Assembly (NCBI RefSeq): GCF_037975245.1
Contig: NC_092568.1
Span: forward strand, 21,416,501 to 21,480,500
Direction: 5' to 3'
Source of the DNA: Apostichopus japonicus
Lineage: Eukaryota; Echinodermata; Holothuroidea; Aspidochirotida; Stichopodidae
DNA: 64,000 nucleotides
In this document: positions 13,806 to 24,880 of the stretch, piece after piece
Position numbering within the stretch: position 1 is the first letter of the stretch
How the letters are laid out: each line of letters opens with the position of its first letter
Notes under the pieces: generated by a model
What the model saw: only the letters and a program-made list of their open reading frames with translations
Told to the model about the DNA's origin: nothing
Databases searched by the model: none
Position numbers and translations under genes: made by a program

Positions 13806-14118
13806 CTCATGCTTGTCTATTAAAGTTGATCTCAGTTTGTTGTAAAAGTCTGGCTTGTTTTTCCCTCCATATGTGGACTTACTTTATGACATCTGGCATA
13901 TGTTTTTTTTAACATATTCCAGTACCACAAATATGGCTATTGGTAGTTTTATTCAGAAACAAATAGGAAAAAAAGAAGAGGGTATTAACAGTGAACACAA
14001 ACAGTTCTTTCTTTTTTGGTAAAAAAGGTTTTATCAGCCTCACAAGTTCAAGTTCTTCAAGTTCAACTTCAAGCCTTCTAAAGTTCAAGAAGAAAACTCT
14101 GACTGATCGATCATTTCT
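13806..14118. other. Non-genic stretch
   Basis: Short spacer with CAAGTTCAAGTTC-type low-complexity sequence near 14045-14090. No gene is seen. Confidence 0.5.
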
Positions 14119-14420
14119 GGTGCTGTGGCCGAGTGGATAAAGGCGGTGGCATTTGAAGCAATAAGGCTTAACAATCAGGAGGTTCCGGGTTCGATACCCG
14201 GCCGGGTCATAGTAAGGTGGGTATTTTCATCCAAGAGCAATCTACACTTTCCCTGTCATCTGAAATGACTTTCTAAATTGAAAATATTCCAAATTTGAGT
14301 TAAAATGTTGAATTGGAAGCCACCCAAAGTGTAACTTGTAATCCATAAGCCCTTGCGGGTTTCTCCCACATTTGCGGTCACTTAAGCGTCACAAAACATA
14401 ACTGCTGATTATTATTTTTA
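14119..14420 (+). mobile_element. tRNA-Leu-like SINE
   Basis: The head contains GGCCGAGTGGATAAAGGC (D-arm and A-box) and a perfect T-arm, CCGGG-TTCGATA-CCCGG, near 14188-14204. The aminoacyl ends do not pair well and about 200 bp of unrelated body with an ATT-rich tail follows. It is therefore better read as a SINE head than as a functional tRNA gene. Only one copy was recognised in the window. Confidence 0.7.
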
Positions 14421-14992
14421 TTATTTCTGTTGATTGATTGCACATTTCTGTTGATACTAGAATTGATTATGTCTTCACACAAATGAAATCATGAAGGATC
14501 ACAGCTACTAAAGTTAAGATTAGAAAGCCCATTATGAAACCAGAGAGCATTTCATCACTGAACCATAGAACAACATGAACTATTGGAGACTCAAAGTGTT
14601 AACATTAATTTGCATCAATAGCAAGAAACAAACTTTATAGGGGATCAAAATAGAGAGAGAGAAAAAACCCCTCTGTTTGAGACATTGCAACTGCTCCAAA
14701 ATGACAGTGTATGCTTTTCCCATTCGAATAGAAACAAAGCTGCTGCTACTTTTGAAGATTTCCACGACATCATTTTACAGAAACAAAAGTACAACGTTTG
14801 AAGATTTCCACGACATCCCAACGAGGGGGTGTTTTCTTGACCCACATAAAACACAACCAAGGTGTACAAAAAATTTCATTATACAAAAAAAATAAAATAA
14901 ATATATGGTAGAATTTTTGGGGAATATTTTGATTTTGATCGTGGTATAGTTAAGTCACTAATAATTACAAATTTGAGACTAATTGTTGTTGA
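14421..14992. other. Non-genic stretch with a 21-bp duplication
   Basis: TTTGAAGATTTCCACGACAT occurs at 14751 and again at 14797, with little divergence. Otherwise there is nothing supportable. Confidence 0.55.
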
Positions 14993-15162
14993 TTATACCT
15001 TCAGGTGGGAAGACTGACTGTGTGGTCCTACAGTACAATAAAAGCTTGATCTTGCAGAGCCGGACGTGAGATTTATAACAGGAAGAACCATTTTACTGGT
15101 AGTGAAAGTATGCCGTTTGCACTTGAGAAGTGTCACTTTACCATTGGACATCATCATCATCT
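14993..15162 (-). CDS. Candidate 3' exon, possibly RAD51B C-terminal extension
   Basis: On the minus strand a good acceptor (TATTCCACTCTGCAG) ends at 15163. It opens a frame that runs to a TAA at 14993-14995. A GTATAA donor-like site near 14998 means it could also be an internal exon. Its first two bases complete a codon with the single G left over at the end of the RAD51B exon at 18697, so the joined frame stays open for about 56 residues (EMMMMSNG... to ...SSHLKV). The human protein is also extended by a short, variable last exon after the same phase-1 junction. The encoded residues resemble nothing I recognise, and one phase match happens by chance one time in three. The assignment to RAD51B is an inference. 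Confidence 0.3.
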
Positions 15163-17169
15163 CTGCAGAGTGGAATATGCTCACACGCTATGTCTGGGTA
15201 GAATTTCTTTAATAATCTACAACCATGGTTTGTTATATATGACCTTCTCTTGAACTTGAAAGTTGGCCTTTTTTACATATAAATACACCAATGGTCAGGT
15301 TAATTTAGGCTGGATAAATGATCCTTATATTTCTGTGTTCACAACAGACATGAAAAGCCAGCTCCAGCCATGTGGGCTGCCAGAGTGCGGGTTTCAACTA
15401 TACTAGCCAAATTTAAAAGATGGTATTATTTCCTTCTTCTTGCAGCGTCAGTCTCGAAAGTTGAGGGAAACCAGTCTGAATCTTGCTTTTCATTAAAATA
15501 AGAGAAGAATTCAAGTTTAACATGACTTTTTCTGACTCTGGGGCCCACAGATTTGAATCACAGTTAAAACTGAAAAGGAAATGATGCATAAAATGGGAAA
15601 TGTGCCGGACGCCCGACTGAATTCACCTAATCCACCATCTTGAATGAGGAAAATGTAACGACTAACGCAAACTCTGGCTGTCAGCTACAGAGTGAGTGTA
15701 TTGTGTTACGATAAAATAACGATATGACACAAAAAATAGAATCTTCTTCTTGCCAACAACCGAAGAGCTGATTTTTCGCATTTGTCGTCGAGTTGCAAAC
15801 TCACATTAAGACTGCATTTTATCAGACGCAGTCATCCCTCTAAAAATTTCTCATCAAATTAACATTAATTATGTAGCTTGTAGGTAATTAACAATGGCGT
15901 CAGATTCTGAAGATATCGTCATCCAATCACCCATTCTTGTATATTTATTTGCTACTAACTAAGGAGAATCTGAAATTGTCACAAAATTTGACATTTTGCA
16001 CATAATTGGAAATTAAGAAAAACTTAATGGCTAGTCCTGAACTATACTATTGAAATGAGTTTCAGTATCCGATCATGCACAGATCCAGGGGGAGGGTGAG
16101 GGGAGAGGGAGGGGTGTATATTCCCCTTTTTCTAAAATCCTGGATCCACCCTTGCCAAATAGCTTCATAAATTGACAAATATCAATGCCCAAAAAAAAAA
16201 AAAACAGGTGCTTTTAAAAAGAATTGTAAATACTTTTTAATTGTTAATTCTTGTAAATACTTGGAGAATTTTTGTGAGGGCCAAATTAAAACGAAAATCT
16301 CCTTTGTCCAGCTGAAGGGGATTTTACAATAGCCTCTTGAAAATTTATCTAGTAATACAAAAACAAGACAGCTAAATTCCTCAAGAACATACCTTCAATA
16401 TATGGTCAAAAATACCCTTGAAAATGCTATTCACCTTCTCTCTATGAAAAATATTAAAGTAAAAGTAAAGAGTGTCAAGTTTAGCAGGGTTGCATCGGCC
16501 ACACAGAGTTGCAGGTATGCACTTGTACGTACGCGTAAAAAGATTTAAGAAAAAAAACAAGAAGCCTAGGTATTCATTTCAAACCATTATGAGTCTGACT
16601 TGGGTTAAAATTCCACATTTGTGAATTGTTTCTTGGTAAAAAGATACATCCAAGAGTTAAGAGAGTAAGAAAAGTATTGTTGCTGACTGGTGTTCTTATC
16701 TATATTCTTTTATTTATTCTTTTTTATTTGTTTATTTGTTATTTTATTTACAACAACTTTCGCAAGGGACAGTTTACACTTTCTAATTTGAGAGGCGACA
16801 TAGCTCTACAAAATGTCTGCAATTTACTATGTAGCATTTATCCGTGCCGATATATCAACCGCTTCGGAAAGGTCCATATTGCGTTTATCTGGAATTTTTA
16901 GCATTCCATAGTCACATACATTCATTTGCATAGCAGCAACTTGCGATTGACGAAAGAGAGATAACTGTGATAGAATTTTTACACAGCGAACCCTAATTAG
17001 CAAGTAATTAACCATTTTGTCAAAATTGAGAATTTTGTTGGCCTAACACCCATATGCATGCACACCACACCTTTCTAATTCATATTTTAAAATCAACCAA
17101 TCAAATTGTCTCTATCACATGATTTCAGACAACAACAAACCGTCTTTTTGCCTAATGGGGGCAAATATC
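15163..17169. other. Non-genic stretch
   Basis: Intron-like sequence with poly-A near 16191-16204 and a G-rich run near 16087-16115. No further exon is supportable. Confidence 0.5.
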
Positions 17170-17490
17170 AGAAGTAAAACATAAAGGGAAGGGGGTAGGG
17201 AATAAACTAGAGAAGGACAAAGACAGAAAGGTGTGGAGAAAAACGGGTGGAAGGGAGCTCTTAGCTCTCTTCCACCCTTCCCTTAATCCTCTCTTTGTCC
17301 CTCCACTGTTTATCTCCTACCTCTCCTCTTCCCCTGCTGGTTTCTTTCTTTCTCCTCTCCATCCCTTGTCTACTTTTGTCTGCCTTTGAAGATGATCCAG
17401 CTAGGATCGAAATGTCAGGCCAACTTACTTTTACACATTTTCTTACACGGGCTCTCTAGTGGATAAGCAGTTTGCTAACAGTTTTATTTT
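17170..17490 (+). mobile_element. Penelope-like element 3' remnant with hammerhead-like motif
   Basis: The left part is a polypurine/polypyrimidine stretch with a near-perfect hairpin: GGGTGGAAGGGAGCT at 17245-17259, a 3-nt loop, then AGCTCTCTTCCACCC at 17263-17277. It continues to TTGAAGA (17386-17392), a GATCC/GGATC stem, and GAAA (17409-17412), followed by CTCTCTAGTGGATAAGCAG. A closely similar 3' end follows the decayed GIY-YIG-like segment at 39815-39970, which links both to Penelope-like retroelements. The stem flanked by TGAAGA and GAAA matches the hammerhead ribozyme core with C3 changed to U. PLE copies are known to carry hammerheads, but activity here is not shown. Confidence 0.6.
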
Positions 17491-18240
17491 ATATTGAATT
17501 ATTTTGTGTTAGAGTAAAGTGCTTGCACACTTAATTCTGTCTTTGTTTAATAGTGGTCATTATAATTTTTATCATTGTCTACTTCATCCCACACATGCTG
17601 TTCTTTCACCCACCCTCCGGTAACTTAATTTTACAGACCCACAGATCAGTCCAAATCTCAAATCTATCACCATATACAAGACACAAAGAAGTTGATTTCA
17701 ATACAGACCTGGACATTATACGTAGTCAACAACCAATGACTGATGTACATGCCATTACAGTTATAAGAACTACAAAACAATCACTGTTAATTTAAAGGAG
17801 AGACAAAAACCTGGTCTAATGTAATAGAGATATTAAAACCAGTCAGTTCACCAAAGAGCTGATAAAGATCTTTTTCCATTATCACATATTAATGTTGGTA
17901 ATCATACACAAGGCTTACCAAGTCAAAGTATGACATCATCCAGCCAAAATGTGCTTTTTTTTTCTTTTTTTCTTTTTTCTCTTGTTTATAACAATGTTTA
18001 ATTACTGTAATGGAGATGAATCTAGCAAATCCTGGGGATCTAAACACATTGAAACTATCAACAAAAATTAATGACTGCCTTTGGTTTCAGAGTAAACACT
18101 GTCGACATTGTACTGTTAAAAATATGAGGAAAAAAAAGAATACAGAAAACAAGGAGAAAGTGAAAGCTTCCAGGTTGAAGTGTAACTATGACAACAAAGA
18201 TTACAAAATGGCGGCCCACAGACACAACTTTCTAAAATAG
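17491..18240. other. Non-genic stretch
   Basis: No exon is supportable. The short open frames on the plus strand have no recognisable motif. Confidence 0.45.
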
Positions 18241-18262
18241 GATACCGCCCAGGTAGAATGAG

Positions 18263-18590
18263 ATAGTTCTCTGCCGTGTTGGCCAATTAAGGCGTCGGAC
18301 TCGTAATTCCAAGGATTGCTGATCGATTCCTGCCTAGTTCATTACGTTGTGTCCTTGGGCAAGATGTTTTATCTCACTTGCCTCTCTCGACCCAGGGGTT
18401 AAATGGGTACCTGTGAGGTAACTTGTCATTGGGCGCAGTATATAACTGCTGCCGACTGGAGGGATTGTCTCTGGGACAGGTTATCATTGACCAGGGGTAA
18501 TATAACGTCTGTAAAGAGCTTTGAGACCTATCCCTGGTATAAAGCGCTATATAAAAAGCAAAAATTTTATTATTATTATTATTTTCATCA
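18263..18590 (+). mobile_element. tRNA-derived SINE with (ATT)n tail
   Basis: The head contains TTGGCCAATTAAGGCG and a decayed B-box (TGATCGATTCC). The anticodon-loop region GGACTCGTAAT resembles tRNA-Thr(CGT). The body (GTGTCCTTGGGCAAG..., then AAATGGGTACCTG...) is a type widespread in marine-invertebrate SINEs. The 3' part AAAGCGCTATATAAA is followed by an (ATT)n tail near 18566-18585. It is a single copy in this window and lies in the RAD51B 3' region on the antisense strand. Confidence 0.8.
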
Positions 18591-18696
18591 CAGAGGTCTC
18601 TATCATATAAAACTAAAGATAACAGTGGGCTGTACCAGTATCACAATCCTTTAAAGTTATAGCCATATAAATAGCAAACTGAGAAAAAGACAATAC

Positions 18697-18775
18697 CGTT
18701 CATAACAATTCCTTGGCTCTCAATGGTGTACGTTAATCGGGCAGCAGGAGCGACTGGCGACTTGGCAATTATCAG
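18697..18775 (-). CDS. RAD51B exon (C-terminal RecA-fold strands)
   Basis: A 79-bp exon. The acceptor CTTCTGTCCTTTCACAG precedes it and it begins in phase 0 with LIIAKSPVAPAARLTYTIESQG. This aligns with the IAKSPLAP...YTI...G segment of vertebrate RAD51B, equivalent to the SPCLPEAEA...I..DGV tail strands of RAD51. RAD51B is the RAD51 paralog that, with RAD51C, RAD51D and XRCC2, forms the BCDX2 complex in nuclear homologous recombination. The likely donor is ATGAACG|GTATTG at 18697/18696, phase 1, the same phase as the human junction after GLVLQ. If not spliced there, the frame reads through to a stop at 18641. The next upstream exon (25801-25901) ends in phase 0, so the join is in frame. The flanking intron to the previous exon is about 7.0 kb and contains SINE, hAT and satellite sequence. 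Confidence 0.92.
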
Positions 18776-19381
18776 CTGTGAAAGGACAGAAGACGAATTG
18801 TAGTTAACGATCTTTAATTTTCTTAATTTTAATAACATATTTTTACAGGTACAAAAGTTGTATTTTATGAGTTGACAAGTTTAGCAACTATTAAACATGT
18901 CCACTTAAAGAACTATGCCACTCATTTCAGAAAAACTCTCTCCTCAGACTGCTTTCTTGGTTTTGTCAGACCAACACAATATTCAAAAATCAAAAATTGA
19001 TTACATATCATAATTATAACGTGAATTTACAATCAGGAAGAATTACAATGATACAGAATTATAAGAATTTTAAGAAATCAGTTTCACTTTGATATGTTGT
19101 ATGGTTTATTTTTCTATTTTACATCCACTTTCAATTTTTGAGATAAGACCGTTTAACCGCGGCGGTGGTTCATCAGATCAAGCGATTGGACTGTTTCGTC
19201 GTCGTCGGATACACAGACCTTTAGGACAGTACATTCCTCCTGTGTAACACTAAACTCCGTTTGGAAACTTGAGATTTTTATGGCATCACATGACATGTTT
19301 ACAACATATTACAAATTTGTCAAGGACAAACATTGTTAAAATATCATCCAAGGCCTCCAGGGGTGCTGCTCTGTGTTAATA
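18776..19381. other. RAD51B intron segment with a CpG-rich patch
   Basis: Mostly AT-rich intron. The segment at about 19146-19260 is strikingly richer in CpG (CCGCGGCGG, TCGTCGTCGTCGG) and has open frames in two phases on the plus strand. It could be a relic of a repeat or an exon; I cannot name it. Confidence 0.4.
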
Positions 19382-19638
19382 TGTTTGTATGTATGTATGT
19401 ATTTTAGATCCTCCTGCAAGCAGGAACTTGTGAAGAAGCCGTCATTGGCTTATCAAAGCCACAAGCTGACTGAAGTCAGTCTCTTACATTCATATTTAAC
19501 GTCCATGATTATGAATTTTCAATTGTCAACAACTCTGTAACTGGACGACATACATTAATCTTGGAGTGACACAAACTGGGGACCTTATGATTGAAAGGCA
19601 CCGGCATTAACCACTGAGCTAACACTGAGCTAACACTC
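19382..19638 (-). mobile_element. tRNA-derived SINE, family 1
   Basis: Reverse-oriented copy: (TGTA)n tail at the left, tRNA-like head at the right ending ACTGAGCTAACACT. A small tandem duplication of ACTGAGCTAACACT marks the head end (about 19614-19637). It matches the copy at 11962-12211 along its whole length. Confidence 0.85.
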
Positions 19639-20064
19639 CTAATATGAAGTTAAAAGAACAGGATTTCGGTTGAGTTTATCAGAATTGATAACAACAATGA
19701 ATGACATTTACATCTGCACTGAGTATGTAGCCTCATCAGTATGGGTATCCTTAAAGGGGCATTCCAGCGATTTAGGATACTTAAGTTTAAAGGTGAGTAT
19801 CTTGAAAACCAGAACAGCGATAGAACATCACTAGCAATCTTCTTCCTTTTGTCTTTGACTATGACATATCCCGACAAAAACTCTGCTTAAAATTATATCC
19901 TTTTCAAGGCATCAAAAAGTGAAGCAAAATGAGCCATAGTGTGTTGGTAGTGAAATTCATTAAAAAATTGCATTTATTAAACTTGTGGAACTATTTTGAC
20001 ATATGGAATATAATAGCAATTCTCTCAAAGCATAACATCACACATACGAGGCTTCACTCTACAT

Positions 20065-20428
20065 CAGTGGCGGAGCTAGGGGTATTGGTCAGGGGGGGTG
20101 AGAATGGTCTGTAGGGGCGCTTTCGACACTATCTACAGAAAATTTTCGAGTAGAGATACTCCCTAGATCGCAGGAAATGACCCTTTCCAGGGCCTTGCTA
20201 ATTTGCAAATAAACGAAGAATAAATAGGTGTCATCGCCATTTTGTCAGAAAATTACACCAACAAAATTTGACAAATGTCAATAAGTAGATGAGAGCGCAA
20301 TAAAAAAGTCAATAATCGCGAATAAGTAAAAAGTAGTAAAAAGCTGAAAAGGGTGCCAGCAGTCCATTTGAGTCCATCAGGGGAGGCATCCGCCCCCCCC
20401 CCCTGACTGTATGGACGCTCCGCCACTG
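20065..20428. mobile_element. hAT-type MITE with intact 8-bp target duplication
   Basis: The ends are CAGTGGCGGAGC at 20065 and its reverse complement GCTCCGCCACTG ending at 20428. CTCTACAT occurs immediately outside both ends (20057-20064 and 20429-20436). CAG...CTG ends plus an 8-bp duplication are the hallmark of hAT transposons. The 364-bp body has no transposase. A second copy (43930-44323) shares nearly the entire length. This copy sits at the left edge of the 120-bp satellite, inside a degenerate unit of it. Confidence 0.93.
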
Positions 20429-20436
20429 CTCTACAT

Positions 20437-21225
20437 ATGCAGAAAGCAAAAGATATCACACAGTTCACATACCTGGCATCACTCTGCACACATAGAGCAT
20501 AACATATCAGGTGCACAATTCACACACCTGGCATCACTCTGCACATAGTGATGCATATGCAGAGAGCAAAAGATATCACACAGTTCACATACCTGGCATC
20601 ACTCTGCACACATAGAGCATAACATGTCAGGTGCACAATTCACACACCTGGCATCACTCTGCACATAGTGATGCATATGCAGAGAGCAATATATATCACA
20701 CAATTCACACACCTGGCATCACTCTGCACACACAGAGCATAATATCAGATACACAATTCACACACCTGGCATCACTCTGCACACATAGAGCATAATATCA
20801 GATACACAATTCAAACACCTGGCATCACTCTGTGCATAGTGATGCATATGCAGAGAGCAATATATATCACACAATTCACACACCTGGCATCACTCTGCAC
20901 ATAGTGAGGCATATGCAGAGAGCAACAGATATCACACAGTTCACATACAGTACCTGGCATCACTCTGCACACATAGAGCATAATATCAGGTACACAATTC
21001 ACACACCTGGCATCACTCTGCACATAGTGATGCATATGCAGAGAGCATATATCACACAATTCACACACCTGGCATCACCCTGCACACATAGAGCATAATA
21101 TCAGATACACAATTCACACATCTGGCATCACTCTGCACATAGTGATGCATATGCAGAGAGCAAAGATATCACACAGTTCACATACCTGGCATCACTTTAC
21201 ATTCAGACATAGCAGAGAGAATATC
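20437..21225. repeat. Satellite array, 120-bp higher-order unit
   Basis: ATGCAG-AGAGC begins units at 20437, 20557 and 20677, exactly 120 bp apart. Later units vary. Each 120-bp unit is two ~60-bp halves sharing CACCTGGCATCACTCTGCAC. One half carries ACACATAGAGCATAA and the other ATAGTGATGCATATGC. The open frames on both strands here are repeat shadows. Confidence 0.93.
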
Positions 21226-24200
21226 TCAGCATCAAACATGTTAAATATTCACATAATATTGAATCCCCTTCTCTCTCCTCCCCCCTTCTCTCTCCTCCCC
21301 CCTTCTCTCTCCATCTCCCCTAGAGCTCCCTTCTTGGATCTGCCCTTGCAACTCCATCTAATTTAAAAGACCAAAGTGCTCAATAAATATAGGACATTAC
21401 TGATCAATATTAGACAAATGAAAAAGGGATCCAAGTCTTACAAAATTCTCCACTTTCATCAGTTGCATCGTAATTTCTTTTGGAAGGAAAACAGTTTTTT
21501 TTTTTTTTGGGGCTTTATAGTATAACAGAGTGTGAAGAAAATCAAGGTTAACTATATTTATTCGAAAAACTTCAACGTTAATATCTTTAAAGCTTTTCAA
21601 ATTTTTTTGGGGGGGAAAAATTATTGAAAGGGAAACTGGGTCAAGTAATTTTTTTACATCATGCTTTAGCATAGGAACGTTTTTCCTTTGACTGGTCTGG
21701 TTCTGTATATAGTGATCATTCAGATATTGTTTGCTTTGCCTACATGCATTTCTACTCTTATATGGTTGTCATGGTAACAAATTTGTGGAAAAGTGAAAAA
21801 AACAACAATGATGCAAGCAAGATAGCAACGCATCAATGAATTCTTCGTAATATTATCAAAACCGAAAATCTCAATATTGACCCGGCCGTATTAGTTCTGC
21901 ACGGCAACTAATTTTGAGGGACATGCTTTTTCCTCGAAATAGAAGCAAAAAATATAGCGGAAAAAAGAGAGGGGGGAAAAAAAGAAGAAAAGGAGAATGG
22001 AAAAACAAAGCCGATTAACTTTGAGGCACTTAAGAAATCAAATAAAAGTCGTAGTGACTACGGGACCAAGAAAGTACAGTTTACACACGGTACACTCGAC
22101 AATGAAATTGCAAGAATTAAATTCTTAGCCCTCTTGTTGAACTACACTATACTTCACTCAAATTCTCTTTATGATCAATATTTACTTTTGGCAAATAACT
22201 TTTTGCAGAGAAAAAGTACATGTTTCTCTACCTCCCACGTAGATTATCTTTTTTTTTGGTCTTCAGAAGAAAAAGAACAAAAAATATGACAGAATCTCTA
22301 GTGTTTCATGGTGAAACTACTTCCGATCAAAGACAGACAGTCATTTAGCGATGAAATTGTGAAACCGTGCCGCGATATTAAAAGAAATACAAAAAGATGG
22401 TTGCAAAAGGTTTTATGTGTTATGACGGTGAAAAGAAAAATATATTTGCTTGCAAAGGTAGCAAACAAAGAGGTTTGGAGTGGTTTTGTTTTATTTAGTT
22501 ACTCTGTGTTCATATTTATTGAATCCTGCCAAATGGCCAAAGACGACTGCGAAACACGTCAGCTAAACGACCGATATATGTGATCGTTTATGGAAATGTT
22601 ATGCATGAACATTCCCTGTGAGATTAAATTCACTTCTGTTTAACGATTTGAATATTAAAATGATGTGATATTAAGTATGAATTTACCTCTCTGATCAAAG
22701 AAACATGAGTTTCATTTTCAATATAGTAAGAGCATGTCAGTCAGTAAAGGATATAAATATAAGTTCAACCAACATAGTTAAGTGTTATGACTCCAATTGA
22801 GAGGCTTTGTGTGCATGAATTCAAACTGCCACAAGTCATGTTTACAAGCTTCAATTACGACAAACTGTGTAATACTTAACTCATTATCTAACCTCTCTAG
22901 TACTTTTTTTCACCCATGTGTTTGCGTCAAATGTAGCATTTTTAACACGCCAGGGATACTAATGTGTCTGGAAAAGTTCAGTGCACAATTATGTTGAGAC
23001 TAACTAGAACACCGACAAGATGAACCTCCAATGCTCAAATCTTGTCACTTTTTTTGAACAAGAGGGTACCTGCATTTTAGTTCCACTTGAGATTTAGACC
23101 TTGAAAGTTTTCAATTCAATTCAATTCCTCGTTCAGTGATATCGTACGGATGAAAACATGCCATACTAATATACGGTAGAAACTCGCTTGTAAATATGAA
23201 GGCCACTGTGAACAGGCTAAGAAGGAGAAAAACCAACAAAGCAACAACAAAAAAACAACAAAGCTTCAATTCAAGAAAGATATTGATAGATTATAGACAA
23301 GAAAGAGACAGGAACATAAGAAAACAACTGAAACTAGAGCAAAAGTAAAAGAATAATAGAAATATGACATGGATAAGACAGAGATGAACAAAGAATGCAC
23401 TACTGAAAGAAAAGAATGAACAGCTTCATATGAGAAGGAACAGTCATTATGTGCACTGCTTGATATCAATGTGATGATCAAAAATCATGTGTGTCAAATT
23501 TGAGGCCATATTGCAATGTTAAAGCTTTTCACTTATAAACAAAATGAGACATTTTTTTTGGGGGGGGGGGGAATCAAAAAGAGTTGGCCTTGTGATTCCT
23601 TGCCATGCAACTTGCTCAAAGTGTTAAATGATAATCTGACTAATGTAGAGCAAGTGAGTTACATTTGTCCAAGAATAAAAGTAAGAACCAGAAAAGATCA
23701 GAGATTTACAGCACTCCCATGTAGCCCTCAATCATTTCATTCACTGGTAAGGAAGGATTTTACAGCATAGAATTTCCAAAACGTTTCAATATCAAGAAAG
23801 GACAGTCTTTTTATGTGAAATTTAGACATATAGATGTATGAATGAAAGGATATTTTCTTTTACCAATTCTGAGCTGAGCAAATCAGCTCTGCTGCCAACC
23901 ATCCCTTTAATAATTGTTATTATAATGAATGAGAGTTACAAGACATTGTTCATACACTGTGAAATATTTTCACAACCTACTGCCAAAGCAAAAGTCATCT
24001 AGTATAAATCACAGAGAAAATGGCCAATTTTGAGAACATTTGAGGTAACCCTAGCGATCCCTTGAGCCAATCTGTGTTCCAATTGAGACAAACTGTTGAC
24101 ATCTTAAAGCCCAGAGGGTGAAAACCGATAAGAGCCCTGGTGAGTGTATTAAAGCAAGATTATCACCACAGTGAAGCAGATTTCAATTGCTGAATGACTG

Positions 24201-24326
24201 TATGTTTTGTTGAAGACCTATAGAGCCCCTTCACAAAACCAACCTGAACAAATGTGCCCAAACTATGTTCACCGAAAGAAAATCATAGCACTGGAGAATT
24301 AACAGATTATGGTAGCTTTAATTTTG
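21226..24326. other. RAD51B intron segment, no exon seen
   Basis: Contains CTCTCTCC-rich sequence at about 21268-21320, poly-T/poly-G near 21494-21512 and 21602-21616, poly-G near 23560-23571 and AAAG-rich sequence near 21960-22005. The longest open frames have no recognisable motif. Confidence 0.5.
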
Positions 24327-24880
24327 GAGTTATCATGTTTTAAAGGTTTCAGGCTTTGACACCTGTTGACCTCATGTGACGTACATCTACCAATTGCAAT
24401 AGAGTTCTTGCTGGATGGTTACCATGTATGAAGCTCAAGAAAGATGTACTTCTTGAGTTTTCGTGTTTACAATATTTTCAGACTTTGACTTAAAATGGTG
24501 ACCACAAATGACCTTTGATCCCAGCCAAATACAGTAGCAGCTGAGAACTTACTATGTTGTATGTACTTGCCCAGTTTGAGTTATTGTGTTTTCAAGGTTT
24601 TCACATTTTGACCTCTGGTAGCCTCAAATGATCTTTGACCTACACCAAAACCAGTAGGGTTCTTCTACTGAATATGGAGCATCCACATGTCAAGTATTAG
24701 ATTCTTCAAATCTTCCCCTCTTGAGATATTGCGATTACAACGATTTCAAAGTTTGACACCTGGTGACCTGGTATGACCTTTGACCTAGTCCAAAAACAAT
24801 AGCAACCGAGAATGTAATGTGGTGCATCTACATACAATGAATATTGAGTTATCCTGTTTACAAGGCTAAGCATGACATAC
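24327..24880. repeat. Tandem repeat of 123-145 bp carrying DR1-like motifs
   Basis: GAGTTATC-type unit starts fall at 24327, 24455, 24578, 24723 and 24846. Units share GTGTTTACAAGGTTTTCA-like and TTTGACCTCTGGTGACC-like blocks. One unit has a perfect TGACCTTTGACCT at 24774-24786, which is a direct repeat of the nuclear-receptor half-site with 1-bp spacing on the other strand. Neighbouring units have one or two changes from it. Confidence 0.8.

Noticed and set aside
14119-14210. A functional tRNA-Leu gene
   Set aside because: The T-arm is perfect but the acceptor ends do not pair and a SINE body and tail follow directly.
20811-21366. Cys/His-rich frames on both strands that resemble zinc-finger repeats
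   Set aside because: They follow the 120-bp satellite period exactly and change frame with unit-length variation.
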